Shown: positions 25,974-33,898 of the stretch, in pieces
How positions within the stretch are numbered: position 1 is the stretch's first letter
Layout of the letters: each line of letters starts with the position of its first letter
Source: Ignavibacteria bacterium
Lineage (GTDB): Bacteria > Bacteroidota > Ignavibacteria > Kapaibacteriales > UBA4661
Length of the DNA: 54,599 nt
NCBI GenBank assembly: GCA_947459425.1
Contig: CANHDJ010000022.1
Location: 1 to 54,599, forward strand
Direction: 5' to 3'
Notes under the pieces: model-generated
Database searches by the model: none
What the model saw: the letters and a program-made list of their open reading frames with translations, nothing else
Told to the model about the DNA's origin: nothing
Position numbers and translations under genes: made by a program

Positions 25974-27944
25974 ATGAATAATCGTTTTCTCGTTTGGTGT
26001 GGCATAATCATTATTGCCCTCGGTCTGCAAGCAAGTCCTGATGCGCTTTCGCAAACCCCGCAGCTTCGATTCCTCTCGCGCTGGCAAAATTCTCTCCCGC
26101 CACAAGGCGGAGGCGGTTTGTGCGAATCTATCGCATATGAGCCGCAAACACGCCGTTTGTTCGTTGCAAACAGTCTTGTCACGGGCGGACAGCGTTATGT
26201 TCGTGTGGAAGTTGTTAATCTTGATAATCCTTTGCAGCCGACGACTGAAGCCTCACTGGATTTATCGGCGTTTGGGGCTGATGTGTCGAGTATTGCGGTA
26301 AGCAATGGTGTCCTTGCTGCGGCAATGATTCAAGCCGTGAAGACCGATAGCGGGCGCGTTGTCATCGTGGATGTGAGTGGTGCGGACGTTCGTGCTTCGC
26401 TCGCTACTGCACGAAGCGTTGTTGTCGGTGCGCAGCCCGATATGATCACCTTCACGCCGGACGGTACGCGGATTCTGACGGCGAACGAAGGTGAACCGAC
26501 GGAAACGGGTTCGTATTTGCCCGATCCCGAAGGCTCGGTAAGTATTATTGATTTGCCGTTTTTGCCCAATGGTCGCCCGAATGTTGGTGCTGTCTGGCAA
26601 GCAAACGTGCGCTTTGTACGCTTTAATGCGTTTAATTTCGGTGCGCCGCGCCGCTCGGAACTCCTTGATTCTGCGTTCATCCATTTTCCCTCGCCGACAA
26701 CAACCGCATCTGTTCCGGGAGCGGCTCCGGGGCGGCTTGTTACCTTTGCCCAAGACGTTGAGCCAGAATACATCGCCATTTCCGCCGATTCCAGAATAGC
26801 ATACGTGACCTTGCAGGAAAATAATGCGTGGGCAATTATTGACATCCCTACCGGTCGGGTAATCTCCATTCGCTCAATGGGCATAAAGCCACACGCTTTG
26901 AGAGGAAACGGCTTGGACGCAAGCGACAGAGGCACGAATATCAATATTTCCAATTACCCCGTACTGGGAATGTATCAACCCGACGCGATTCACGCCTTTA
27001 GCGTGGACGGCAGAACCTACATTGCCAGCGTGAATGAAGGCGATACACGCGGCTATGCCACATTCAATGAAGAAGCGAGAGTCAGTTCGCTTGTGCTTGA
27101 TTCCGTGCGCTTTCCCGATCGCGCTCGTCTGCAAAGTGACACAGTGTTGGGGCGCTTAAATGTTAGCCGTGCGCGTGGCGACGTTGACGGCGACGGTGAT
27201 TTTGATGCGCTGTATTCCTTCGGCGGGCGCTCAATTTCCATTTGGGAAGGAAGTGGCGCAATGGTCTGGGATAGCGGCGACGAGATTGAGCAAATTACCT
27301 CTCGTTTGCTGCCGAATTTCTTCAACGTCAGCCGCGACAACGTGACACGCAAAAATCGTAGTGATGACAAAGGACCAGAGCCGGAAGGGATTGTTGTCGG
27401 CAGGGTGGGCGACAGCACCTATATTTTTGCCGGATTAGAGCGCACGAGCGGTGTGATGGTCTATAATGCCACGAACCCTGTCAGTCCGCGCTTTTCGCAG
27501 TTCATTACCACACGGGATTATTCTCGTGCGATTGTTGGCGACGTTAGCACCGAAGCACTTCTCTTTATTCCACCCGCGCAAAACCGCTTGAATACGCCCC
27601 TCGTGATAGCTGCCCATGAAGTAAGCGGTACGGTGGCGGTCTTTGCATTCGATACGCCACAGCCCGCACCACGCACCGTTGCCGCAGACATTGACATTCG
27701 CACATCGTATCTGAACAGCACCCAAATTCTCGTGGATATTCCTACAAACGGCGCGGAGTCTATTACCGTAAATGTTACAGATATTCGCGGGCGAACCCTC
27801 GAAAATACTGTTCTCACTGGGACACAAGCACAGGAGCGCCTTGCGCACACTGTCCGTTTTGACGGACAACAGCCCGGAGCGTATATTCTGACCGTTGGTT
27901 TGAATGGCAGACAGTATTCTCAAACAGTGATGGTTGGGCGATAA
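25974..27944 (+). CDS. Secreted choice-of-anchor-I protein with type IX-style C-terminal sorting domain
   Basis: A 656-residue exported protein with signal peptide (WCGIIIIALGLQASPDALSQ). The body is a beta-propeller-like choice-of-anchor-I domain (about 30-560), with QPDMITFTPDGTRILTANEG, VEPEYIAISADSRIAYVTLQ and a possible Ca-binding GDVDGDGDFDALYSFGGRS; the ending VVGRVGDSTYIFAGLERTSG is typical of this family. The last ~85 residues look like a type IX secretion sorting domain: an Ig-like fold with ITVNVTDIRGRTLENT and a final GAYILTVGLNGRQYSQTVMV. It is thus probably moved across the outer membrane and anchored or released. Enzymatic activity is not established for the family, although it resembles alkaline-phosphatase-associated propellers. 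Confidence 0.8.
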   Translation: MNNRFLVWCGIIIIALGLQASPDALSQTPQLRFLSRWQNSLPPQGGGGLCESIAYEPQTRRLFVANSLVTGGQRYVRVEVVNLDNPLQPTTEASLDLSAFGADVSSIAVSNGVLAAAMIQAVKTDSGRVVIVDVSGADVRASLATARSVVVGAQPDMITFTPDGTRILTANEGEPTETGSYLPDPEGSVSIIDLPFLPNGRPNVGAVWQANVRFVRFNAFNFGAPRRSELLDSAFIHFPSPTTTASVPGAAPGRLVTFAQDVEPEYIAISADSRIAYVTLQENNAWAIIDIPTGRVISIRSMGIKPHALRGNGLDASDRGTNINISNYPVLGMYQPDAIHAFSVDGRTYIASVNEGDTRGYATFNEEARVSSLVLDSVRFPDRARLQSDTVLGRLNVSRARGDVDGDGDFDALYSFGGRSISIWEGSGAMVWDSGDEIEQITSRLLPNFFNVSRDNVTRKNRSDDKGPEPEGIVVGRVGDSTYIFAGLERTSGVMVYNATNPVSPRFSQFITTRDYSRAIVGDVSTEALLFIPPAQNRLNTPLVIAAHEVSGTVAVFAFDTPQPAPRTVAADIDIRTSYLNSTQILVDIPTNGAESITVNVTDIRGRTLENTVLTGTQAQERLAHTVRFDGQQPGAYILTVGLNGRQYSQTVMVGR

Positions 27945-27967
27945 ATATTGCCTAATTTTCGCAAAAG

Positions 27968-28003
27968 AAGCCCGTAAATTGTATTTTTACGGGCTTGTTT
28001 TCT
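27968..28003 (+). terminator. Intrinsic terminator after the choice-of-anchor-I gene
   Basis: aagcccgtaaa (27968-27978) pairs with tttacgggctt (27986-27996), followed by gttttcttc. Confidence 0.8.
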
Positions 28004-28030
28004 TCATTCTTGCCAAAAATACCAAGTATT

Positions 28031-29869
28031 ATGACGTGGCGATTCAGCATTTCCCAGCGTTTTTTTGTTGCAACGGTGATTATTTCTTGCCTTGCCGTTG
28101 GGACAGTCTCGTTTTTCTACGACCGCGAGGCAGAAGCCGCCATTGTGCAACGCTCTTTTGACCAACTCGCCTCGGTGCGGACATTGAAGGAAAGCAACGT
28201 TCATGATTATTTTCGTTCCCTCGAAATCATGCTCTCCATGCTTGCCTCGCATCCCGAAACCATCCACACCTTTGCCCGCGAACTCCGTCTTCGCTATGAT
28301 ATTCAGGATATGCTGATATTGTCGCCCAATGGCAAAATTTTGTACACGCACCGTTATCCCGAACTCACTGGCAAGCCCGTCCAGGATAGCGTCTGGAACC
28401 TTGTGCAGAAAACGGCACTACCCAACGACACGTCAAATGTGGAGTTTACCGATGTAGTGCGGTTTCAAGGAGAAATGTCCTCCTTTGCTGTAGCCCGCAT
28501 TGCACCTTCGTTGCAAGGCGGAGCGAGGAAATATAGCGGTGCAGTCATTGTCGCACATATCTCCTCAAGGGCGCTGAATCGTATTATGACTGAACGCGCC
28601 GGAACGAGTGAAACAGGCGAAAGCTACATCGTTGGTGAGGATAGCCTTATGCGCACGGATTCCCGATTTAGCGCACCCTCTACGATTCTCCGTCTCGCTG
28701 TTCAAACCGCACCCGTGCGGATGGCGCTTGCTGGCACTACGGCACTGCTTGAAACGGAGGACTATCGGCAAATGCCCGTTTTAAGCGCCTTTGCGCCGCT
28801 CACTATTGGCAAATTGCGCTGGGCAATTATTACCGAGATGGATGTGCAGGAAATTACGATTCCCATACAAGCTGCACGTCGTCGAATTATTATTTTGGGA
28901 ATCGCTATATCGCTGTTCGTGGCGGGAATAGCATGGTATGGAGCGCGTGCTGTCTCGAAACCGATCGTGCTGCTTCAGGGGCATTTGTCCGCTATTGCAC
29001 AGGGCAATCTCCCTGAAGAACCGCTTCAAAACAAGCGCCACGACGAAATTGGCGCAATGACGGAGGAATTGAATATGATGACCAATTCACTCCGCAATGC
29101 AACAGTATTTGCACGAGAAATCGGAGCGGGCAGGTTTGATGCGGAGTGTACGCCACGCAGCCCGCAGGACACGCTGGTTATCGCGCTCAATGACATGAAG
29201 CATGAATTACAGCGCCTTCTTGCCGATGAGCAATCACGCGCCATGCAGCGCACCTTAGCGCTTGTCGAGGGCGAAGAGCGAGAGCGGACGAGGATTGCAC
29301 GGGATGTTCACGACGGTATAGGGCAGACGCTCACGGCGTTGCGATTTAATCTTGCTCGTGTTGCCGATGAACACGTGCGCAGCGAACTTTTTGATTTATT
29401 GGATGACGCGATTGCTGAAGTCCGTGCGATTTCGCATAATCTTATGCCCAGCGTGTTAATTGATTTTGGCTTGGAAGCCGCACTGGAACAACTCTGTTCA
29501 AAAACCGCTGAAGCCGCACACATTCCGATTCAGCGCATGATTGCGCCGTTGCCCGCACGATTGGATTCGCCACGAGAAATTGCGGTTTATCGCATTACGC
29601 AAGAAGCGCTCAGTAATGCGCTCCGATATGCACACGCAACAGCAATTTCCCTGAGATTCGGCATGAATCCGAAGCATTCGGCATTGCAAATGGAAATTCG
29701 TGATAATGGCGTGGGGTTTGATATGGCAAGCATCGAACGCGGCAACGGCTTGAGCAATATGCGTGAACGCGCCGCTTTGTTTGCCGGCGAAGTTTCCATC
29801 AGCACAGAACCTGGCAAGGGTACGCACATAGTCCTCTCTATCCCACTTTCACAAGACCAATATTTATGA
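28031..29869 (+). CDS. Membrane sensor histidine kinase of the NarX/DesK (HisKA_3) type
   Basis: 612 residues. A first membrane helix at about 10-29, a ~250-residue extracytoplasmic sensor (about 30-282, probably dCache/Cache-like), a second helix at 286-304, HAMP at about 305-360, a linker, and the dimerisation domain with EERERTRIARDVHDGIGQTL (phosphoacceptor His427). HATPase_c follows (ALSNALRYAHA, IRDNGVGFD, GNGLSNMRERAALFAGEV, GKGTHIVLSIPL). The start at 28031 leaves the signal/anchor helix intact; the frame opens at 27995 inside the terminator. Its stop overlaps the start of the response regulator gene (ATGA), so the two proteins are translationally coupled. Confidence 0.9.
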   Translation: MTWRFSISQRFFVATVIISCLAVGTVSFFYDREAEAAIVQRSFDQLASVRTLKESNVHDYFRSLEIMLSMLASHPETIHTFARELRLRYDIQDMLILSPNGKILYTHRYPELTGKPVQDSVWNLVQKTALPNDTSNVEFTDVVRFQGEMSSFAVARIAPSLQGGARKYSGAVIVAHISSRALNRIMTERAGTSETGESYIVGEDSLMRTDSRFSAPSTILRLAVQTAPVRMALAGTTALLETEDYRQMPVLSAFAPLTIGKLRWAIITEMDVQEITIPIQAARRRIIILGIAISLFVAGIAWYGARAVSKPIVLLQGHLSAIAQGNLPEEPLQNKRHDEIGAMTEELNMMTNSLRNATVFAREIGAGRFDAECTPRSPQDTLVIALNDMKHELQRLLADEQSRAMQRTLALVEGEERERTRIARDVHDGIGQTLTALRFNLARVADEHVRSELFDLLDDAIAEVRAISHNLMPSVLIDFGLEAALEQLCSKTAEAAHIPIQRMIAPLPARLDSPREIAVYRITQEALSNALRYAHATAISLRFGMNPKHSALQMEIRDNGVGFDMASIERGNGLSNMRERAALFAGEVSISTEPGKGTHIVLSIPLSQDQYL

Positions 29870-30555
29870 TTCGCCTTGTTCTTGCCGATGACCACCGTCT
29901 TGTCCGCGACGGTATTCGCTCGTTATTGTCGGACGCGCCCGACATGACGATTCTTGCCGATGTTGCGCACAGCGACGCGCTCTTGGCGTTGCTTCGCGCA
30001 CAATCCGCCGAAGCGGCATTGCCGGATGTCGTCCTTCTGGATGTTTCAATGCCCTCGCCGGAAAGCCGCATCAAAAGCGGGCTGGAAGCAGCAATTGTCA
30101 TCGCAAGAGAGTTCCCGCCTGTAAAAGTTGTGTTTCTTTCGATGCACGAAGAAGCTGAATATATCATCAATGCCATGAAAACAGGCGCTTTGGGCTATGT
30201 CCTCAAAAATGCCGAAAAAGCGGAGTTGCTTCAAGCCATTCGCCATGCTGCCCAGGGAAAACGATACGTCGGAACAGACGTTGCAGAGCGGGTTTTGGGC
30301 AGTTTTGCTCCTGTACCGCCTGTGACAGAGAAGGTCGCCATTGCTGCTGCTCCGACACTGACGCAGCGCGAACAAGAAATTTTGCAGTTAGTCGCCGAAG
30401 GGCTTTCAACAAAAATTATCGCCGAGCGGCTTATTATCAGTCCTCGCACGGTCGAAACCCATCGCACCAATATTATGAACAAACTCCAAGCCGCTAATAC
30501 TGCCGAGATGGTGCGTGTAGCGCTTCAATACGGCTTGGTGAGTGCTTCGCGGTGA
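29866..30555 (+). CDS. NarL/FixJ-type response regulator
   Basis: 229 residues. The receiver domain (1-130) has the acidic pair Asp8-Asp9, phosphoacceptor Asp59 (VVLLDVSMP), Ser92 and Lys114. After a ~35-residue Ala/Pro linker, the LuxR-type helix-turn-helix at about 164-228 reads LTQREQEILQLVAEGLSTKI, then AERLIISPRTVETHRTNIMN. The loop after Asp59 is longer than usual (SMPSPESRIKSGLEAA against SMPGMDGLEA). It is the obvious partner of the upstream kinase, with which it overlaps by 4 nt. Target genes are unknown. Confidence 0.92.
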   Translation: MIRLVLADDHRLVRDGIRSLLSDAPDMTILADVAHSDALLALLRAQSAEAALPDVVLLDVSMPSPESRIKSGLEAAIVIAREFPPVKVVFLSMHEEAEYIINAMKTGALGYVLKNAEKAELLQAIRHAAQGKRYVGTDVAERVLGSFAPVPPVTEKVAIAAAPTLTQREQEILQLVAEGLSTKIIAERLIISPRTVETHRTNIMNKLQAANTAEMVRVALQYGLVSASR

Positions 30556-30582
30556 AATGCCTCAGCAATCCCCTCGTGTACT

Positions 30583-30772
30583 CCGTAACTGAAGTTACGC
30601 TTGAATGCTCAATATTCCCCTCTTTGGGACAAAGAGGGGTGTCCAAGCGAGAGCGAGGACGGGGTGTTTCTGCGTTATCACCGAAGCGCTACCCCGTCAG
30701 TCTGCGCTGCGCTTGACTGACACCTCTTCACATTGTGAAGGGGAATTGGAGAAAGTGTAACTTCAGCTCCGT
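30583..30772. repeat. Large composite palindrome (about 190 bp)
   Basis: Two arms of about 65 nt are imperfect complements. Each holds its own small hairpin: cctctttgggacaaagagg on the left and cttcacattgtgaag on the right. Outside these, ctgaagttac (30589-30598) pairs with gtaacttcag (30757-30766). The arms share the phrase aagcg-ag-gcg-ga-acggggt. This is another member of the intergenic hairpin family of this genome. It lies 3' of the response regulator gene. Confidence 0.65.
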
Positions 30773-30820
30773 AAAAATACGGATACGCCTCCTGAGAAAA
30801 AGAATACCGATTTTCACCGA

Positions 30821-30851
30821 TTGTCCAGCGCCTCGTAAATCATTAGTTTTG
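30821..30851 (+). promoter_or_regulatory. Bacteroidota-type promoter for the small exported protein gene
   Basis: TTG at 30821-30823, exactly 20 nt, then TAGTTTTG at 30844-30851, a full match to TAnnTTTG. Initiation near 30858 gives a ~45 nt leader. Confidence 0.55.
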
Positions 30852-30902
30852 CTTCAGATAAAACAACTGTTTTCGCCAACTGTTCTTTTTGGAGCAATCA
30901 CC

Positions 30903-31328
30903 ATGAAACCATCCACCATCGCCCCCGCCATTGTAGCTTTCGCTGCTATCTGCCTGCTCACACCGCAGTCAAGCCGCGCTCAGGCAAGCATCCCACAACG
31001 CGAAAACTCCGCAATACTTGTGCCGACAGCGATTGAGAAAGTTCGTATGCTCCCCGTGACAGAACAACACACCGACAAAGCAAAAGCTACCTACACCGTC
31101 GAAGCAGAATCACTGCGGGGGGTAGCACCGGAACTCCTTCAAGAGCGTAAAGAAACTGTACCCAGCCCTCACGTACGTATGCCGCAAATGACAACACAAA
31201 AGATCGTTTATAGCGTTGATTACGCTGCAATGATGCCGCTTTTGCTGAAATCTCTCCAAGAGCAGCAAGGAGAAATTGAGCGCTTACGCAATGAAGTGAG
31301 TTTGCTCAAAGCCCAAGCGCGAAAATAG
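30903..31328 (+). CDS. Small exported protein with C-terminal coiled coil
   Basis: 141 residues, fixed by ggag 8 nt before the ATG at 30903. A signal peptide ends at SSRAQA (about residue 28). The middle is unstructured-looking and unlike known domains. The last ~40 residues, IVYSVDYAAMMPLLLKSLQE followed by a heptad stretch QGEIERLRNEVSLLKAQ, resemble the conserved C-terminal tail found in tail-fibre/endosialidase-chaperone-type exported proteins of Bacteroidota (Y..L.PLL..ALQEQQ..IE.L). The chaperone domain itself is absent. The role is unknown; it may trimerise through the coiled coil. Confidence 0.6.
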   Translation: MKPSTIAPAIVAFAAICLLTPQSSRAQASIPQRENSAILVPTAIEKVRMLPVTEQHTDKAKATYTVEAESLRGVAPELLQERKETVPSPHVRMPQMTTQKIVYSVDYAAMMPLLLKSLQEQQGEIERLRNEVSLLKAQARK

Positions 31329-31348
31329 TATAACCACCGATCATGCCT

Positions 31349-31401
31349 GCCCGTAGTACGGCTTCAAGAATCAAGATATTCTGCCGTGCTACGGGCTTTT
31401 T
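31349..31401 (+). terminator. Intrinsic terminator after the small exported protein gene
   Basis: gcccgtag-acggc (31349-31362) pairs with gccgt-ctacgggc (31383-31396), followed by five Ts. It separates this gene from the convergent end of the respiratory operon. Confidence 0.8.
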
Positions 31402-31411
31402 GTTGGCACAC

Positions 31412-32047
31412 TCACGCTTTTACGACAAGAAATTTTTTGTATGCCGATGTACTTTCGAGACAATTCAGCATACACTCCGCCACATCAGCACGTGGAATGC
31501 TGGAAAATGCCGTTACGCGCACGCTTTCGCCCATTTGATACTGAGTTCGCGCAGGTGCATCGGTGAGGCGTGGCGGCTTCACAAGCGTCCATTCTGTGAG
31601 GCTTTGAGCAATATGCGATTCTTGCAGACTTCGGTCAAGAGCTACCTCAGGCGCTTGCCGAAGAAAGAGTTTGACCATCTGCCGAATAAACCACGAGCGA
31701 GCATCGGCATTGTGGTCGCCGACCATCGCACCCGTCAGGCAGACAATGCGCTTCACGTCTTGCGCCGCCATTGCTTGTAGTATCATTGCTGTTGCGTCGG
31801 CACAAAAAGGCTGCATTGCGCTCGGACGCTGCCCCAAGACGCAGAGAACCGCATCACATCCCTTCATAACTTCACGGCAATTCTCCAGTGTTAATGCGCC
31901 CTCCAAGATGTTGAGTTGTGGGTGTTGCAGAGTGATTGACGAACGATTGCGGCAGAGCGCACGAACCGCAAATCCCCGCTTTAATGCTTGCTCTGTGAGG
32001 AGTTGCCCCGTTTTGCCGCTTGCGCCAAAGATTGCGAGTGTTTTCAT
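31412..32047 (-). CDS. NAD(P)-binding atypical short-chain dehydrogenase-like protein
   Basis: 211 residues with the Rossmann motif GASGKTG near the N-terminus (MKTLAIFGASGKTG) and the family elements ALCRNRSS and RIVCLTGAM. This is the NmrA/NAD(P)H-binding group (atypical SDR). Residue patterns for a catalytic YxxxK are not evident, so it may be a redox sensor or a reductase of unknown substrate. The ATG at 32047 overlaps the stop of the TauE/SafE-like gene (ATGA), so it is the last gene of the long operon and is translationally coupled. Confidence 0.75.
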   Translation of the reverse strand: MKTLAIFGASGKTGQLLTEQALKRGFAVRALCRNRSSITLQHPQLNILEGALTLENCREVMKGCDAVLCVLGQRPSAMQPFCADATAMILQAMAAQDVKRIVCLTGAMVGDHNADARSWFIRQMVKLFLRQAPEVALDRSLQESHIAQSLTEWTLVKPPRLTDAPARTQYQMGESVRVTAFSSIPRADVAECMLNCLESTSAYKKFLVVKA

Positions 32048-32793
32048 GGTTTCAAAGGAAACGTGTTTACGGTGTGGCATCCCTGCTCAATTCCCGCAGG
32101 TTGTGCATTCAATTTTGGGCTGATGTACGGAATTCCGAGTGCCAAACCACGCAGAATGAATAACAGCGACACAAGCGCCGCTCCTATCGGCATCATGCGG
32201 CGTATGCTGCTGGTGAAACGCACATTTCCTCCTGAAAGCCTTGCTACGACTGCTACGCCAATCATCGCGGGAAATGTCCCCAACCCAAAAGCAAGCATAC
32301 TTGCGCCCGCCTCCGCTATCGTCCCCGAAAGTGCCGCCATTGCAAGCCCCATATACACGAACCCGCATGGCAGCAGCCCATTGAGCAGCCCCAAGCTAAA
32401 CTGCCCGCCGAGATGCGAAGTTCGCAAAAGACCACCCATCCGTCCGCGCAAGCGCCCAAGCGCTCTGGCGAAAAGGGGCATTGCCAATATCGTTGCGCGT
32501 TGCCCCGATGGAATGAGCAAAAAAATGGCTATGCCAACGCCAATGCTGATAGAAAGCGCCTCTTGGTAACGGTGAATGTCGAATATCATTGCACCAAATA
32601 CCTCTTTTACCGCGCCCAGTGCCATTCCTAAAAGCGCATAAATGCTGATTCTGCCGACGTTGTACACCATTCGCCCAAGATAATATCGTGTGCTACCGCC
32701 GTTGCCGGGCGACAGCGCAAGCGTTATCGGCGCACACATGGCAATACAGTGAAAACTTCCGGCAAAGCCGAGGATGAAAGCGGCGGTGAGCAT
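32044..32793 (-). CDS. TauE/SafE-like (DsbD_2-type) membrane protein of the cbb3 cluster
   Basis: 249 residues with about six membrane helices. It carries Cys/His/Met-rich first-helix motif GSFHCIAMCAPI and the mirrored NGLLPCGFVYMGLAMAA, the signature of the DsbD_2/'sulfite exporter TauE/SafE' proteins commonly encoded with ccoGHIS genes. In that context they are thought to handle copper or thiol redox for oxidase assembly. The ATG at 32793 is chosen. An ATG-less extension to 32832 would overlap korB. The stop overlaps the next gene. Confidence 0.8.
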   Translation of the reverse strand: MLTAAFILGFAGSFHCIAMCAPITLALSPGNGGSTRYYLGRMVYNVGRISIYALLGMALGAVKEVFGAMIFDIHRYQEALSISIGVGIAIFLLIPSGQRATILAMPLFARALGRLRGRMGGLLRTSHLGGQFSLGLLNGLLPCGFVYMGLAMAALSGTIAEAGASMLAFGLGTFPAMIGVAVVARLSGGNVRFTSSIRRMMPIGAALVSLLFILRGLALGIPYISPKLNAQPAGIEQGCHTVNTFPLKP

Positions 32794-32816
32794 GATGGTT
32801 GTTTCAAAAAGGGTGA

Positions 32817-33872
32817 TTACGCAATACTCCACTCGTGACCGGGCGAGGCAAAAAGCGCTTGCAAACTTGTGTTGCTCCCTTTAGGGGTGCTTTTTGCCGC
32901 ATCAATTTGTGCCGTGATTTCGTCTTCGTAGCAAGGGCGGTCAACGTTGAGAAAAACACCCACAGGGCGCGGAAAATCTGGGTTGTACGTGAGATTGGCA
33001 ATGAGAAAAGCGAGCGTCGGGTCGTGTTCGTCGTAAATCACCAAATCCTCTGCCGAGTATTCACCGCTTGCAAGCGAGACAACTTCCGGTTTCAAGCCAT
33101 CCAAACGAATACCTTTGTCTTTATTTGCGCCAAAAATGAGCGGTTGCCCATGCTCCAAAAACAGCACCCGTTCAGGCTTTGTGGCTTTGTCGGTGAACTC
33201 ATCGAATGCACCGTCGTTGAAAACCACACAATTTTGGTAGATTTCCAAAAACGATGTGCCTTTGTGGTCGGCAGCACGGCGAAGCATAGCCCCAAGGTGC
33301 TTCAAATCTCGGTCGAGTGTCCTGGCGACAAACGTTCCGCCTGCGCCCAATGCCAGCGAAACAGGATTAAACGGATAATCCGGCATTCCCGTTGGCGAGG
33401 ATTTAGTCACCTGCCCGTGCTGTGAAGTCGGTGAATACTGACCTTTGGTGAGTCCGTAAATTTGATTATTGAAAAGCAAGACGTTCACATCCACATTCCG
33501 CCGAAGCAGGTGGATGGTGTGATTCCCGCCGATACTGAGCGCGTCGCCATCGCCCGTTATCACCCACACGGATAATTCCGGTCGCGCCACCTTCAACCCC
33601 GTTGCCACTGCTGCCGCACGTCCATGAATCGTGTGGAAGCCGTATGTTTCGATGTAGTAGGGAAAACGGCTCGAACAGCCAATCCCTGATACAAAGGCGA
33701 TATTCTCTCGCTCCACACCAAGTTCGGGAAGAAGTTTCTGTACCTGCGACAAGACCGAATAATCGCCACAGCCCGCACACCACCGCACGTCGGCGGCTGG
33801 GCGGAGGTCTTTTACTGTGAAATTGTGTTCGGCAGTGCCGTTTGACGTGATTGAGTCGATAAGATTGTTCAT
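32817..33872 (-). CDS. korB: 2-oxoacid:ferredoxin oxidoreductase beta subunit
   Basis: 351 residues. This is the thiamine-diphosphate subunit: WCAGCGDYSVL at the N-terminus (Fe-S/Cys motif), SGIGCSSRFPYYIETYGFH, the TPP/Mg site ITGDGDALSIGGNH and LFNNQIYGLTKGQYSPTSQH. It acts with the alpha subunit to convert 2-oxoglutarate (or pyruvate) and CoA to acyl-CoA, CO2 and reduced ferredoxin. It follows korA by 26 nt. The call of 2-oxoglutarate over pyruvate follows the two-subunit KorAB layout and is not proven. Confidence 0.9.
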   Translation of the reverse strand: MNNLIDSITSNGTAEHNFTVKDLRPAADVRWCAGCGDYSVLSQVQKLLPELGVERENIAFVSGIGCSSRFPYYIETYGFHTIHGRAAAVATGLKVARPELSVWVITGDGDALSIGGNHTIHLLRRNVDVNVLLFNNQIYGLTKGQYSPTSQHGQVTKSSPTGMPDYPFNPVSLALGAGGTFVARTLDRDLKHLGAMLRRAADHKGTSFLEIYQNCVVFNDGAFDEFTDKATKPERVLFLEHGQPLIFGANKDKGIRLDGLKPEVVSLASGEYSAEDLVIYDEHDPTLAFLIANLTYNPDFPRPVGVFLNVDRPCYEDEITAQIDAAKSTPKGSNTSLQALFASPGHEWSIA

Positions 33873-33898
33873 GGTATTTTCCCTTTTGAGAGATGATG

